The notes below the pieces were generated by a model. It was not told where the DNA came from. It ran no database searches and saw nothing but the letters and a program-made list of their open reading frames with translations. 51,108 bases of DNA from Betaproteobacteria bacterium (GTDB taxonomy: Bacteria; Pseudomonadota; Gammaproteobacteria; Burkholderiales; SHXO01). Where the stretch lies: the NCBI GenBank assembly GCA_025356655.1, contig JANXRW010000014.1, forward strand, positions 1-51,108, written 5' to 3'. Every line of letters starts with the position of its first letter. Positions within the stretch are counted from its first letter, which is position 1. Below are positions 1 to 7,547 of the stretch, in pieces. The translations under genes and the position numbers were made by a program.

Positions 1-386
1 ATATCCCACGCGGTTCCCGAAGGCGCGAGCGGAGCCCCGGAGTTCACCATCAGGGCAGCCTATGCCGCCGCGGGACCGATAGCTCGGCGACGCACCCTCA
101 TCAGCGCCATTGGAGAATATCCTAAGTGACTGTGGCAGCGACGGAATTAGCCAAGTTTGGCCCGTCGCAAAAGAGCCGCGACCAAACAGTTTGGCATTGA
201 GCAAGTACGCGGCCCGTTGGACGTTCGCTGGCGAGATCTTGAAGAACGACGCGAGCCTCAGAAGCGCGGATGGCGCTTCAGGAAATCATGTCCAAAGTAG
301 AGCTTGAGCCAGGTTCCACGCAAGGGTAAATTCACTACGCGGTCCCGGTTGTATCAGCGTTTTCTACTGACACAATCGGGGAACTC
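1..386. other. Gene-free left end
   Basis: I see no gene here. Short open frames exist, for example one at 110-307, but none has a recognisable ribosome-binding site or a familiar protein sequence. The stretch lies downstream of the minus-strand tRNA-Glu gene and may carry its transcription end, but I see no clear terminator hairpin with a T-run. Confidence 0.4.
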
Positions 387-462
387 TGGCGTCCCCACGG
401 GGATTCGAACCCCGGTTACCGCCGTGAAAGGGCGATGTCCTAGGCCTCTAGACGATGGGGAC
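387..462 (-). tRNA. tRNA-Glu (UUC)
   Basis: Read on the minus strand, the gene begins GTCCCCATCGTCTAGAGGCC and folds into a full cloverleaf. The acceptor arm GTCCCCA pairs with TGGGGAC. The anticodon loop CTTTCAC gives anticodon TTC, and the T-loop is GTTCGAATC. The 3' CCA is encoded (389-387), so the gene is 76 nt. It lies 20 bp downstream of tRNA-Ala on the same strand and is probably co-transcribed with it. The gene for its cognate synthetase, gltX, lies just upstream on the same strand. Confidence 0.97.
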
Positions 463-482
463 CAGGTACTACTACACACTCT

Positions 483-558
<76 letters not shown>

Positions 559-604
559 GAAGAGGCGGCATTATAGCTAGCCTCCCCGAAGGTTTCAACA
601 CTAT

Positions 605-1999
605 TCACGCGGGAAGGTGTTCCAACTGTATCGCGATGCGTTCCAGGCACTCGCTGCGGCCGAGTAGTTCCATGGTGGCGTCGATGGACGGGGTCTGCGT
701 TTCGCCCGTCAGGACCACGCGCAGCGGCATGGCAAGGCCGGGCATCTTCAGTCCGTTGCTGGCGGCGACGCCCTTGAGCGTGGCACTGATGGCCTCCTTG
801 TTCCACTCCACGGCTCCCAGGCGCTGGCGCAGGTCCTCCAAGGCGGGGCGCAGGGCGGCGGTATAGTGGGCTTCGCGCAACTGCGCGCTGGGCGCCACAG
901 GCCGGTAGAAATACACCGCAGCATCCGCGAGCTCCTGCAGGCTGCTAACGCGGGCCTGGAGCAGCGCGATCACCCGGTCGATGGCAGGGCCGGTCGCGGT
1001 CTCGCAGCCGCGCGCGGCAAGCGCGCTGATGACCCTGTCGCGCAGTACCTCTGGACTCTCTTCCTTAAGGTACTGGGCGTTGAGCCAGAGGAGCTTTTCC
1101 GGGTTAAAACGCGCGGGAGAGCGGCTGATGGACTCCAGTTCAAACCATTCCACGAACTGGTCGATGCTGAAGACCTCTTCGTCCTTATGCGACCAACCCA
1201 GCCTGGCGAGGTAGTTCAGCATGGCCTGCGGCAGGTACCCATCCTCGAAGTACTGCATGACACTGACCGCGCCGTGGCGCTTGGACAGGCGCTCGCCGTC
1301 GCTGCCCAGGATCATCGGCACGTGGCCGAAGTGCGGCAGCGAAGCACCCAGCGCGCGAAAGATGTTGATCTGCCGCGGTGTATTGTTCACGTGATCGTCA
1401 CCTCGGATGACGTGGGTGATGCCCATGTCCAGATCATCCACCACGACGCCGAAGTTGTACGTGGGAATGCCGTCCGCCCGCACGAGTATCAGGTCGTCGA
1501 GCTCCGAATTCTGGATCTCGATGGGGCCCTTGACCTCGTCGTGCCAAGCCACGCCGCCCTCGGTGGGGTTGCGCAAGCGGATGACGGGGTCGACGCCGGC
1601 GGGCGGGGTGGCCTTGGAGTCTCGCCAGCGGCCGTCGTAGCGAGGCTTCTCGCCGCGGGCCCGCTGGGCTTCGCGCATGACGTCGAGCTCCTCGCGGGTG
1701 GCATAGCAGTGATACGCCTTGCCCTCCCGCAGTAACTGCTCAGCAACTTCCGCATAGCGGCTGAGCCGGTGCATCTGGTAGAAGGGACCCTCGTCGTAAT
1801 CCAGCTTCAGCCACTGCATGGCGTCCAGAATCGCCTGGGTAGAGGCGCTCGTGGAGCGCTCCTGATCGGTGTCCTCGACACGCAGGATGAACCGGCCCCC
1901 GTGGCGGTGGGCGTAGGCCCAGGAGAACAGGGCGGTACGCGCGCCCCCTAGATGGAGGTAGCCCGTGGGGGAAGGGGCAAAGCGGGTTCTCACGGTCAT
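605..1999 (-). CDS. gltX: Glutamyl-tRNA synthetase
   Basis: A class I aminoacyl-tRNA synthetase that charges tRNA-Glu with glutamate in the cytoplasm. The 464-residue protein has the usual length for bacterial GltX. The N-terminus begins MTVRTRFAPSPTGYLHLGG, which contains the HIGH-type ATP-binding signature as HLGG. A KMSKS-type loop appears as LSKRHGAVSV near residue 240. The C-terminal half (about 320-464) is the anticodon-binding helical region. The ATG at 1999 leads directly into the conserved first strand, which supports this start. It is transcribed toward tRNA-Ala and tRNA-Glu. GltX versus the paralogue GluQ: full length and the intact C-terminal domain favour GltX. Confidence 0.97.
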   Translation of the reverse strand: MTVRTRFAPSPTGYLHLGGARTALFSWAYAHRHGGRFILRVEDTDQERSTSASTQAILDAMQWLKLDYDEGPFYQMHRLSRYAEVAEQLLREGKAYHCYATREELDVMREAQRARGEKPRYDGRWRDSKATPPAGVDPVIRLRNPTEGGVAWHDEVKGPIEIQNSELDDLILVRADGIPTYNFGVVVDDLDMGITHVIRGDDHVNNTPRQINIFRALGASLPHFGHVPMILGSDGERLSKRHGAVSVMQYFEDGYLPQAMLNYLARLGWSHKDEEVFSIDQFVEWFELESISRSPARFNPEKLLWLNAQYLKEESPEVLRDRVISALAARGCETATGPAIDRVIALLQARVSSLQELADAAVYFYRPVAPSAQLREAHYTAALRPALEDLRQRLGAVEWNKEAISATLKGVAASNGLKMPGLAMPLRVVLTGETQTPSIDATMELLGRSECLERIAIQLEHLPA

Positions 2000-2183
2000 G
2001 GGGCGCGCAGTCTCCGGGGAAGTACAGCAAAAAGGAGGCCATTATAGACGGGTGCCAGAGCGGCCCTGCCCGCCGGGCAGGCCACTCTCGGTCGGCGGGA
2101 TTGACCGCGGAGCGCGGATCGTGGGAAAATCGCCGCTGTGCCGTAGATTTACCCTGTACGCGCAGAGCACCGAGTGCCCCGCA

Positions 2184-2258
2184 GGGCGGTTAACTCAGCG
2201 GTAGAGTGCCACCTTCACACGGTGGAAGCCACTGGTTCGATCCCAGTACCGCCCACCA
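2184..2258 (+). tRNA. tRNA-Val (CAC)
   Basis: The plus-strand gene begins GGGCGGTTAACTCAGCGGTA. The acceptor GGGCGGT pairs with ACCGCCC. The anticodon stem CCACC/GGTGG encloses TTCACAC, giving anticodon CAC (Val). The T-arm carries GTTCGATCC and the terminal CCA is encoded (2256-2258). It is 75 nt long and divergent from gltX. Its 3' side faces a degenerate, gene-poor stretch, so it is a conceivable integration site, although I found no second copy of its 3' end in the window. Confidence 0.96.
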
Positions 2259-2804
2259 CAGTAATGCTCAGACTGCGGCGGCTATAGACGAAAATCCTGT
2301 CTCCATTCGTCCCGGACTTGCGCGGTGGTAACAGGGCGTACCACTGAAACCATGTCACTGAAACCGTCTTACTCGGATCAGCGACCAAATAACCCCTCAC
2401 CAGCGCACGTTCTTTGCTGTCGATTGCTTACGGTCTCTGGCCGGGAGCTCATCGCGCGTTCAGATTTTCCTTCTCTGGAAAGAGCGTCCTGCCAGCGGAC
2501 TTCGCCGCACCACGATCAAATGTCATCCTGCGCGGGCATCCCGCGGAAGGACGCGGAGAACGCCATAAGGCAATCGGCAACACCTTCGCTCGTGCCTTGT
2601 AGTAGCCGCAGCCCTTGCCAGACGATCGTGGCGCATGCACAACCAATTCCTTGAGTGTGCAGCAGACCTGCAAACGCTTCGAACAGCTGGCCGCGATCGA
2701 ACCCATACGCTGACTGCGGCACCCCACCCAAGCGCCGGCTGCACCCACCTCGGAGGAAACAGACCTCGAGGGTGGCGGGAGGACGAACAACCGGGGCGCT
2801 GAAT
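2259..2804. other. Gene-poor degenerate stretch downstream of tRNA-Val
   Basis: No gene is recognisable. The minus strand is open across 2516-2860 in one frame, but the predicted residues match no family I know and the codon pattern does not look selected. A 10-bp direct repeat, CACTGAAACC, occurs at 2342-2351 and 2356-2365. With the broken regulator that follows, the segment looks like decaying sequence, possibly a remnant of something once inserted next to the tRNA gene. That last step is inference. Confidence 0.35.
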
Positions 2805-3476
2805 CTATGCGTGCAGCAGAAGGCGGGCGTATTCGGCCTTGACCGTGTCATCGCACTCACAAATCCACTCCTCCAATTTGGGGCCGTCTCTCCTCAGCTT
2901 ACCCATGGTCTCGGTAATGGATTCCGGACGCACACCGAGCAAGTCGGGGAATAATTCCTGAGCTAGCGGCACCGTTGCTGCTCCACGGGATGGTGCTGGT
3001 TGCACACGGCTGTCTGTGAGGTCTGCCCGATCAGCGCTTGGGTATAGAGCCGGGGGGGGAATAGCTGCGCTTGGCCGCCGAGCGCAAACTCCCGCATCAT
3101 GAGCTTCCGACTCGGCCGATGGGCGGTTCCCGCGCTCTGCATCACCGTGTTCTTAGGCATGCTTTCGCCGCCGGTGAAGATGGAGATTCCGAGGATCCAT
3201 TCGTTACCGCCCAGGGCAATTTCCCCGGAGGATCCGTCCTTCAAGGGCATCGATCATCGAGATGATTCCGGCCGTCGAAAAATCTATGTACTCCACATCA
3301 TTGCTGGACTCCGACAGGGTCCATCCAAGCGGCGTGGGGGCGGATTCCAGGTCGGCCAGCAGGCGCTCCTATTCGGCCTCAGTCAGCGCTGCGAAGATGC
3401 GGTGGTGCGTTGGATCGTCGTGCGCTTTCTTCGCCATCTGCTTTTCGGTCGACGCTTGTGTGCTGGGCGGCGTCAT
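2805..3476 (-). pseudogene. Broken Crp/Fnr-family transcription regulator
   Basis: The decayed protein can be followed across several frames. The first part reads from an ATG near 3476 or from 3437, with the segment HRIFAALTEAE, then an in-frame TAG at 3369-3371 where a tyrosine is expected, then ERLLADLE and DVEYIDFSTAGIISMIDAL. One extra base near 3243 shifts the frame into DGSSGEIALGGNEWILGIS and GESMPKNTVMQSAG, ending TAVCNQHHPVEQQ. The final piece, ELFPDLLGVRPESITETMG and ICECDDTVKAEYARLL, is the helix-turn-helix end and stops at 2805. Compared with intact relatives as I remember them, about 15-20 residues are missing before and after the helix-turn-helix. One nonsense codon, one frameshift and two deletions make it non-functional. 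Confidence 0.82.
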
Positions 3477-3740
3477 TGCGGGTCGTCCTGTGGTGATCGC
3501 TGCGTGCCCTCGTTTCACGGCGCCACACCCGGTCCGGCGGCAGCGCCGCTCTGGGCTGATCCGCGGGCGAGCTCCGGGGCGAGGAGGGGAAGCCTCGACG
3601 GCACGGGTGTGCTCGTCGGCGTCCCCGCTGGGAGGGCGGAGCGGAGGCCGGGTTGGGGGAGGGGACGGATTCGGCTAGACTTCAGGGATAACGGGCGGCG
3701 GTTCTAGCGCCCACTTTCAATTTCTGCAACAGGATGGCCC

Positions 3741-4355
3741 ATGAGCGATCACGAGGACGGCTCTCACCTGACCGAAATGGAACTGCGCGTCCGAGCCCTG
3801 GAGACGGTCCTTGCCGAGAAGGGGTACATCGACCCCGCGGTGTTGGACCTCATCGTGGAGCACTTCGAAACCAAGGTGGGGCCGCATATCGGCGCGCGCG
3901 TCGTGGCGCAAGCATGGGTGGACACCGCGTTCCGGCAGGCGCTCCTTGCCGATGCCACCGCTGCCATCGCCGCAAGCGGCAATTTCCCACCCGTGGGTGA
4001 TCATTTGATCGCCGTGGAGAACACCCCCGACCAGCACAACATGGTCGTGTGCACCCTGTGTTCCTGCTATCCCTGGGATGTCCTGGGGCTTCCCCCGGTC
4101 TGGTACAAGTCCGCCCCCTACCGCTCCCGGGTGGTCATGGACCCGCGCGGGGTGCTGCGGGAATTCGGCGTGGCACTCCCGGAGGGGGCCCGCCTCCGGG
4201 TCTGGGATTCCACGGCGGAAACCCGCTACCTCGTGCTGCCGCGGCGCCCAGCCGGGACCGAGGGTTGGACGGTGGATCAGCTTGCGGCCCTGGTCACTCG
4301 CGACAGCATGATCGGGACCGGCCTCGCGCTCACACCCGAGGGGGATCCGCAATGA
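3741..4355 (+). CDS. nthA: Nitrile hydratase alpha subunit, cobalt type
   Basis: The catalytic subunit that hydrates nitriles to amides in the cytoplasm, as a complex with the beta subunit. The 204-residue protein carries the metal-binding claw VCTLCSCY with cysteines 104, 107 and 109. Threonine at the second position of CTLCSC is the signature of cobalt enzymes; iron enzymes have serine. The segment [10 protein letters not shown] and the aspartate- and tryptophan-rich C-terminus are typical. The ATG is preceded by AGGA at a suitable distance. The stop overlaps the start of the beta gene (ATGA). The gamma subunit of thiocyanate hydrolase is related, but the undivided beta gene downstream favours nitrile hydratase. 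Confidence 0.93.
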   Translation: MSDHEDGSHLTEMELRVRALETVLAEKGYIDPAVLDLIVEHFETKVGPHIGARVVAQAWVDTAFRQALLADATAAIAASGNFPPVGDHLIAVENTPDQHNMVVCTLCSCYPWDVLGLPPVWYKSAPYRSRVVMDPRGVLREFGVALPEGARLRVWDSTAETRYLVLPRRPAGTEGWTVDQLAALVTRDSMIGTGLALTPEGDPQ

Positions 4356-5008
4356 ACGCAGTGCACGACTTGGGGGGCATGCAGGGCTTCGGCGAGGTGG
4401 TGCGGGAGGCCGGGGAGCCTGCCTTCCACGCGGACTGGGAAGGCCGTGTCCTGGCCTTGCAGCGGGCAGTGCTCTACACCCGGGCTGCGAACCTGGACGG
4501 ATTCCGCCATGCGCAGGAAAGTCTGTCGGCGCGGACCTACCTGTCCATTTCCTATTACCATCGCTGGCTCCTGGCGCTGACGAAGCTCACCCTGGACCTG
4601 GGCTTGGTCCAGGGTGAGGAATTGCAGACTGGCCACGCGCTAGCGCCCGCAAAACCCTTGGGGCGACGGCTCACCCGAGCCGAGGTGGCTGCCGCGTACC
4701 TTCGGTCGCCCTTCGGTCGGAACCCGCAGGGGTCCCCTCGGTTCAAACCGGGCGACGCCGTGCGCACAAAAAATTTACACCCCGAGGGTCACACGCGGCT
4801 TCCGCGCTACGCCCGGGACAAAGTCGGGCGGATCGAGGCGCTGTGCGGATGCCACGTATTTGCCGATTCTTCCGCGGCCGGGATGGGGGATGATCCGCAA
4901 TGGGTCTACACCGTGGTCTTTGACGGCCGAACCCTCTGGGGTGAACCGGCCGATGCGTCGCTTACCGTGTCCATCGAGGCCTTTGAACCCTATCTGGAGG
5001 CTTGCTGA
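4352..5008 (+). CDS. nthB: Nitrile hydratase beta subunit
   Basis: A 218-residue partner of the alpha subunit that helps shape the active site and contributes arginines that hydrogen-bond the modified cysteines in known structures. It starts [16 protein letters not shown], the conserved beta N-terminus. The C-terminal SH3-like barrel shows [20 protein letters not shown] and [14 protein letters not shown]. The start at 4352 overlaps the alpha stop by four bases, so the two are translationally coupled. N- and C-terminal halves are fused in one chain, unlike the split alpha and beta subunits of thiocyanate hydrolase. Confidence 0.94.
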   Translation: MNAVHDLGGMQGFGEVVREAGEPAFHADWEGRVLALQRAVLYTRAANLDGFRHAQESLSARTYLSISYYHRWLLALTKLTLDLGLVQGEELQTGHALAPAKPLGRRLTRAEVAAAYLRSPFGRNPQGSPRFKPGDAVRTKNLHPEGHTRLPRYARDKVGRIEALCGCHVFADSSAAGMGDDPQWVYTVVFDGRTLWGEPADASLTVSIEAFEPYLEAC

Positions 5009-5009
5009 C

Positions 5010-5396
5010 ATGGGCGAAGACTCGCATGCCGCGCAGGCGGCTCTCGGGGCGCTGGCTGCGGCACCTCAAGACGGCGGCGCGCGCGCATTTAGCGAACCCT
5101 GGGAGGCGCAGGCCTTTGCCTTGACCCTCGCACTGCACCGGCGCGGCGTCTTCACCTGGGCTGAGTGGTCCGCAACCCTCGGGGCCGAGATCAAGCGGGC
5201 GCAGGCCCTTGGCGATCCCGATACGGGGACCACTTACTACCAGCACTGGTTGGCAGCCATCGAGCACATTGTCGAACAGAAGGGGATCACGAACGAGCTT
5301 ACGCTCGGTCGTTATCGCGAGGCTTGGCATCGGGCGGCGGATCGAACACCCCACGGGGAAGCGATCGTCCTGTCCTCTGCCGACCTCTCGCAGTAG
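5010..5396 (+). CDS. Nitrile hydratase accessory (activator) protein
   Basis: A 128-residue protein of the family that accompanies cobalt nitrile hydratases and assists metal loading or subunit exchange (p14K/NhlE type). It resembles the beta-subunit N-terminal helical domain: EPWEAQAFALTLALHRRGVF, then FTWAEWSATLGAEI and TYYQHWLAAIEHIV, and near the end TPHGEAI. The ATG lies one base after the beta stop, so it is the third gene of a coupled operon. The exact chaperone mechanism in this organism is inferred from family knowledge. Confidence 0.88.
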   Translation: MGEDSHAAQAALGALAAAPQDGGARAFSEPWEAQAFALTLALHRRGVFTWAEWSATLGAEIKRAQALGDPDTGTTYYQHWLAAIEHIVEQKGITNELTLGRYREAWHRAADRTPHGEAIVLSSADLSQ

Positions 5397-5512
5397 ATGC
5401 ATTTTTCCCGGCCCGCGTGGGCCACCCAGGCGTTCGAGTCCCCAACCGCTCGCACGGCGGGTGTCGTGCCTGCCTCGTTCCCGTCGCGTCCGGCCAACAG
5501 CGGAGGGCGGGC

Positions 5513-6502
5513 ATGAACCGCTTTCAGAACAGCGATCCGTCCGTAGTCCTAGGGAGATTTCCCTGGTACGAGATGGTCTGGCGGTCCCTGCGGGGGGATT
5601 TTCGGCCGACAGCCGATCCGCAAGGGGGCTACGAGGGCTTCGCGCGTGAGTGGAGCGTGCCGGTGGACCGGCTGCGCCTTGCCGCCCGGCCAACGGAACC
5701 GGTGATCACCTGGCTCGGGCACGTGGCCATGCTCCTGCAGGTCGCCGGGCTCAATATCCTTCTCGATCCCGTCCTCGCGCCATTTGCCGGTCCGCTGGGG
5801 CGCTTCGGCGCGCCGCGGCGGGTGCCCGCTCCCCTGGCGCCGGAGGACCTGCCCCCCATCGACTGTGTACTCATCTCGCACAACCACTATGACCACCTGT
5901 GCAGCGCGACCCTGCGGCGCTTGCGCGAAGCCGGGCAGACGCCGCGCTATCTAGTCCCTCGTGGGCTCGGCCCATGGTTCCGCGCGCGTGGCATGGCAAA
6001 GGTCAGCGAGATGGATTGGTGGGATGTAATCGAAATCTCGCCGGCACTGCGTGTGCATTTCACCCCGGCGCAGCACTGGAGCCGACGCACACCCTGGGAC
6101 ACCAATCTTTCGGGTTGGGGTGGCTTTCTGGTGGAGTGGAGTGCGCCGGGGCAAAGCCCCTGGCGTTTCCTGTTCCCGGGGGATACGGGGTATAGCGGAG
6201 ATTTTCAGCGCATCCGCGAGCGCCTGGGGGCGGTGGATTTCCTGGCGCTGCCCATCGGAGCTTACCTTCCGCGCGCGTTCATGAAGCCGATGCACGTCAG
6301 TCCCGCCGATGCCGTTCAATTGATGCAGGATCTGGATGCCAAGCAGGCCATGGGGGTTCACTGGGGCACCTTCCTGCTCACCCAGGAGGCTTTTGATCAG
6401 CCGCCCCGGGATCTCGCCCTGGCCCTGCGGGAGCGTGGCCTGGACGCCGCCTGCGTCTGGTTGCTGCGCCACGGCGAGACACGGGATATCCCCCGGTTTT
6501 GA
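5513..6502 (+). CDS. MBL-fold hydrolase, NAPE-PLD / RomA-like
   Basis: A 329-residue metallo-beta-lactamase-fold protein. The metal-binding motif SHNHYDHL places His123, His125, Asp127 and His128. Further ligands are likely in PAQHWSRR, in FPGDTGYS and near VHWGTF. The order and the W-R-x-P-W-D segment match the N-acyl-phosphatidylethanolamine phospholipase D / UlaG-like subgroup. No signal peptide is evident, so it is probably cytoplasmic or peripheral. The chosen ATG follows GGAGGGCGGGC. It lies 116 bp after the nitrile hydratase accessory gene on the same strand; a shared role is possible but not shown. The substrate is unknown. Confidence 0.82.
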   Translation: MNRFQNSDPSVVLGRFPWYEMVWRSLRGDFRPTADPQGGYEGFAREWSVPVDRLRLAARPTEPVITWLGHVAMLLQVAGLNILLDPVLAPFAGPLGRFGAPRRVPAPLAPEDLPPIDCVLISHNHYDHLCSATLRRLREAGQTPRYLVPRGLGPWFRARGMAKVSEMDWWDVIEISPALRVHFTPAQHWSRRTPWDTNLSGWGGFLVEWSAPGQSPWRFLFPGDTGYSGDFQRIRERLGAVDFLALPIGAYLPRAFMKPMHVSPADAVQLMQDLDAKQAMGVHWGTFLLTQEAFDQPPRDLALALRERGLDAACVWLLRHGETRDIPRF

Positions 6503-6582
6503 GGGGATGGGGCCTGCACGCGCCCGGCCACCGGGGGCCTAGACCGGTTGCAGCCCGCCCCCGTGTACCAACCCGCCTCGGC

Positions 6583-7536
6583 TCAGGCGCTCTGCCCGCT
6601 GGGCAGTCGCGCGAGGCCAGTCGCGGTCGCGCGGCGTCTTTGCCGAGCCGCCTCCAGCGCGATGGATGCCGCGCGCAGAAGACAAACGACGAACAGCGCG
6701 ATGAAGAGCCCGAAGACCAGGTGCAGGCAGAGCACAACCCCGTAGACAGCAGCCACCGAGAGACCAAAGGCGACCTGTCGCCAGGGTTCGCGCGGGGTGG
6801 TGGCAGGGTCGGGGATCATGTACAGAGTGAAGAGGATGAAGGCGGCGCTCGTCATGGGCATCAGCGGTACCTGCAGGGGAATTTCAAAGAGCCAACTACG
6901 CACGAGTGCTTGCACGAAGAAGCCCACCATCCAAGCCGCGCAAAGGGGCAGGCGGCCGGTGAACTTGGCGTGGATGAAAATGCCGGAGGCGAGAATTCCC
7001 AGCGGCAGGATCCAGTGGGCAACGCCCACGAGGTTCTCCGTGAAGTGATAGGGCGGGGCCAGGCCTACGGCCGGGAACAGGAGCAGGGTGATCGTGATGC
7101 CGAAGTTTGACGGGTTGAAAACGTGCTGCGTGCTGCCGCCAAAGGGCACTCGGACCAGGGCCTTGGATGCGATGGACAAGGCGGCGGCGAAGGCAATTGG
7201 CCAGAGCCGGTCGCCGCAGTAAACCAGCATTCCTACGGCGAAGGCTGGAATCAGTGCGGGCATGAGGGTGCTTACTAAGTTGGTCCAACCCCCCAGGAAG
7301 CGCGGGTTCTCCTGCGCCGCCCAGGCCCGCAGCCACTCGAGCAGCAGGGTCATCGCGATGGTCACTGCGACGGCGGTGAGCGGTTGGGCGTAGGACTGCT
7401 CGAAGCCCAATATGGTGTGGCCTGCTAGGTTCCAAAGCGCAATGAATACGGTGAAGAAGCCGAGGGCGAACATCCGCTGCATGGAGTCTCCCTGCGGATA
7501 GAGCATGCGGCTGGTGACGGTTTCGATGACTGGCAT
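6583..7536 (-). CDS. unbU: Enediyne cassette membrane protein UnbU
   Basis: A 317-residue integral membrane protein with roughly eight hydrophobic segments. It belongs to the UnbU family, distantly related to the RnfD/NqrB membrane subunits. The segment VPFGGSTQHVFNPSNFGI is characteristic: RnfD/NqrB relatives bind FMN through a threonine in a similar place, but flavin binding in UnbU is only inference. It is the last gene of the operon, starting 11 bp after the unbV stop, with AAGGGAG overlapping that stop region. UnbU is conserved in enediyne clusters next to pksE; its biochemical role is not settled. Confidence 0.88.
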   Translation of the reverse strand: MPVIETVTSRMLYPQGDSMQRMFALGFFTVFIALWNLAGHTILGFEQSYAQPLTAVAVTIAMTLLLEWLRAWAAQENPRFLGGWTNLVSTLMPALIPAFAVGMLVYCGDRLWPIAFAAALSIASKALVRVPFGGSTQHVFNPSNFGITITLLLFPAVGLAPPYHFTENLVGVAHWILPLGILASGIFIHAKFTGRLPLCAAWMVGFFVQALVRSWLFEIPLQVPLMPMTSAAFILFTLYMIPDPATTPREPWRQVAFGLSVAAVYGVVLCLHLVFGLFIALFVVCLLRAASIALEAARQRRRATATGLARLPSGQSA

Positions 7537-7547
7537 GGCGAACTCCC

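Noticed and set aside
866-1735. Long open frame on the plus strand opposite gltX
   Set aside because: It is antisense to the well-supported gltX, has no ribosome-binding site, and its predicted residues match no family. High-GC genes often leave such open frames on the other strand.
2342-2365. Direct repeat CACTGAAACC as a possible insertion-sequence end or attachment site
   Set aside because: Only two short copies 4 bp apart are present; no inverted partner, integrase or repeat of the tRNA 3' end was found.
3741-5396. Thiocyanate hydrolase as an alternative to nitrile hydratase
   Set aside because: The beta gene is one continuous chain with both N- and C-terminal nitrile hydratase beta features, and the third gene is the accessory protein of cobalt nitrile hydratases. 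Thiocyanate hydrolase has the beta part split into two subunits.
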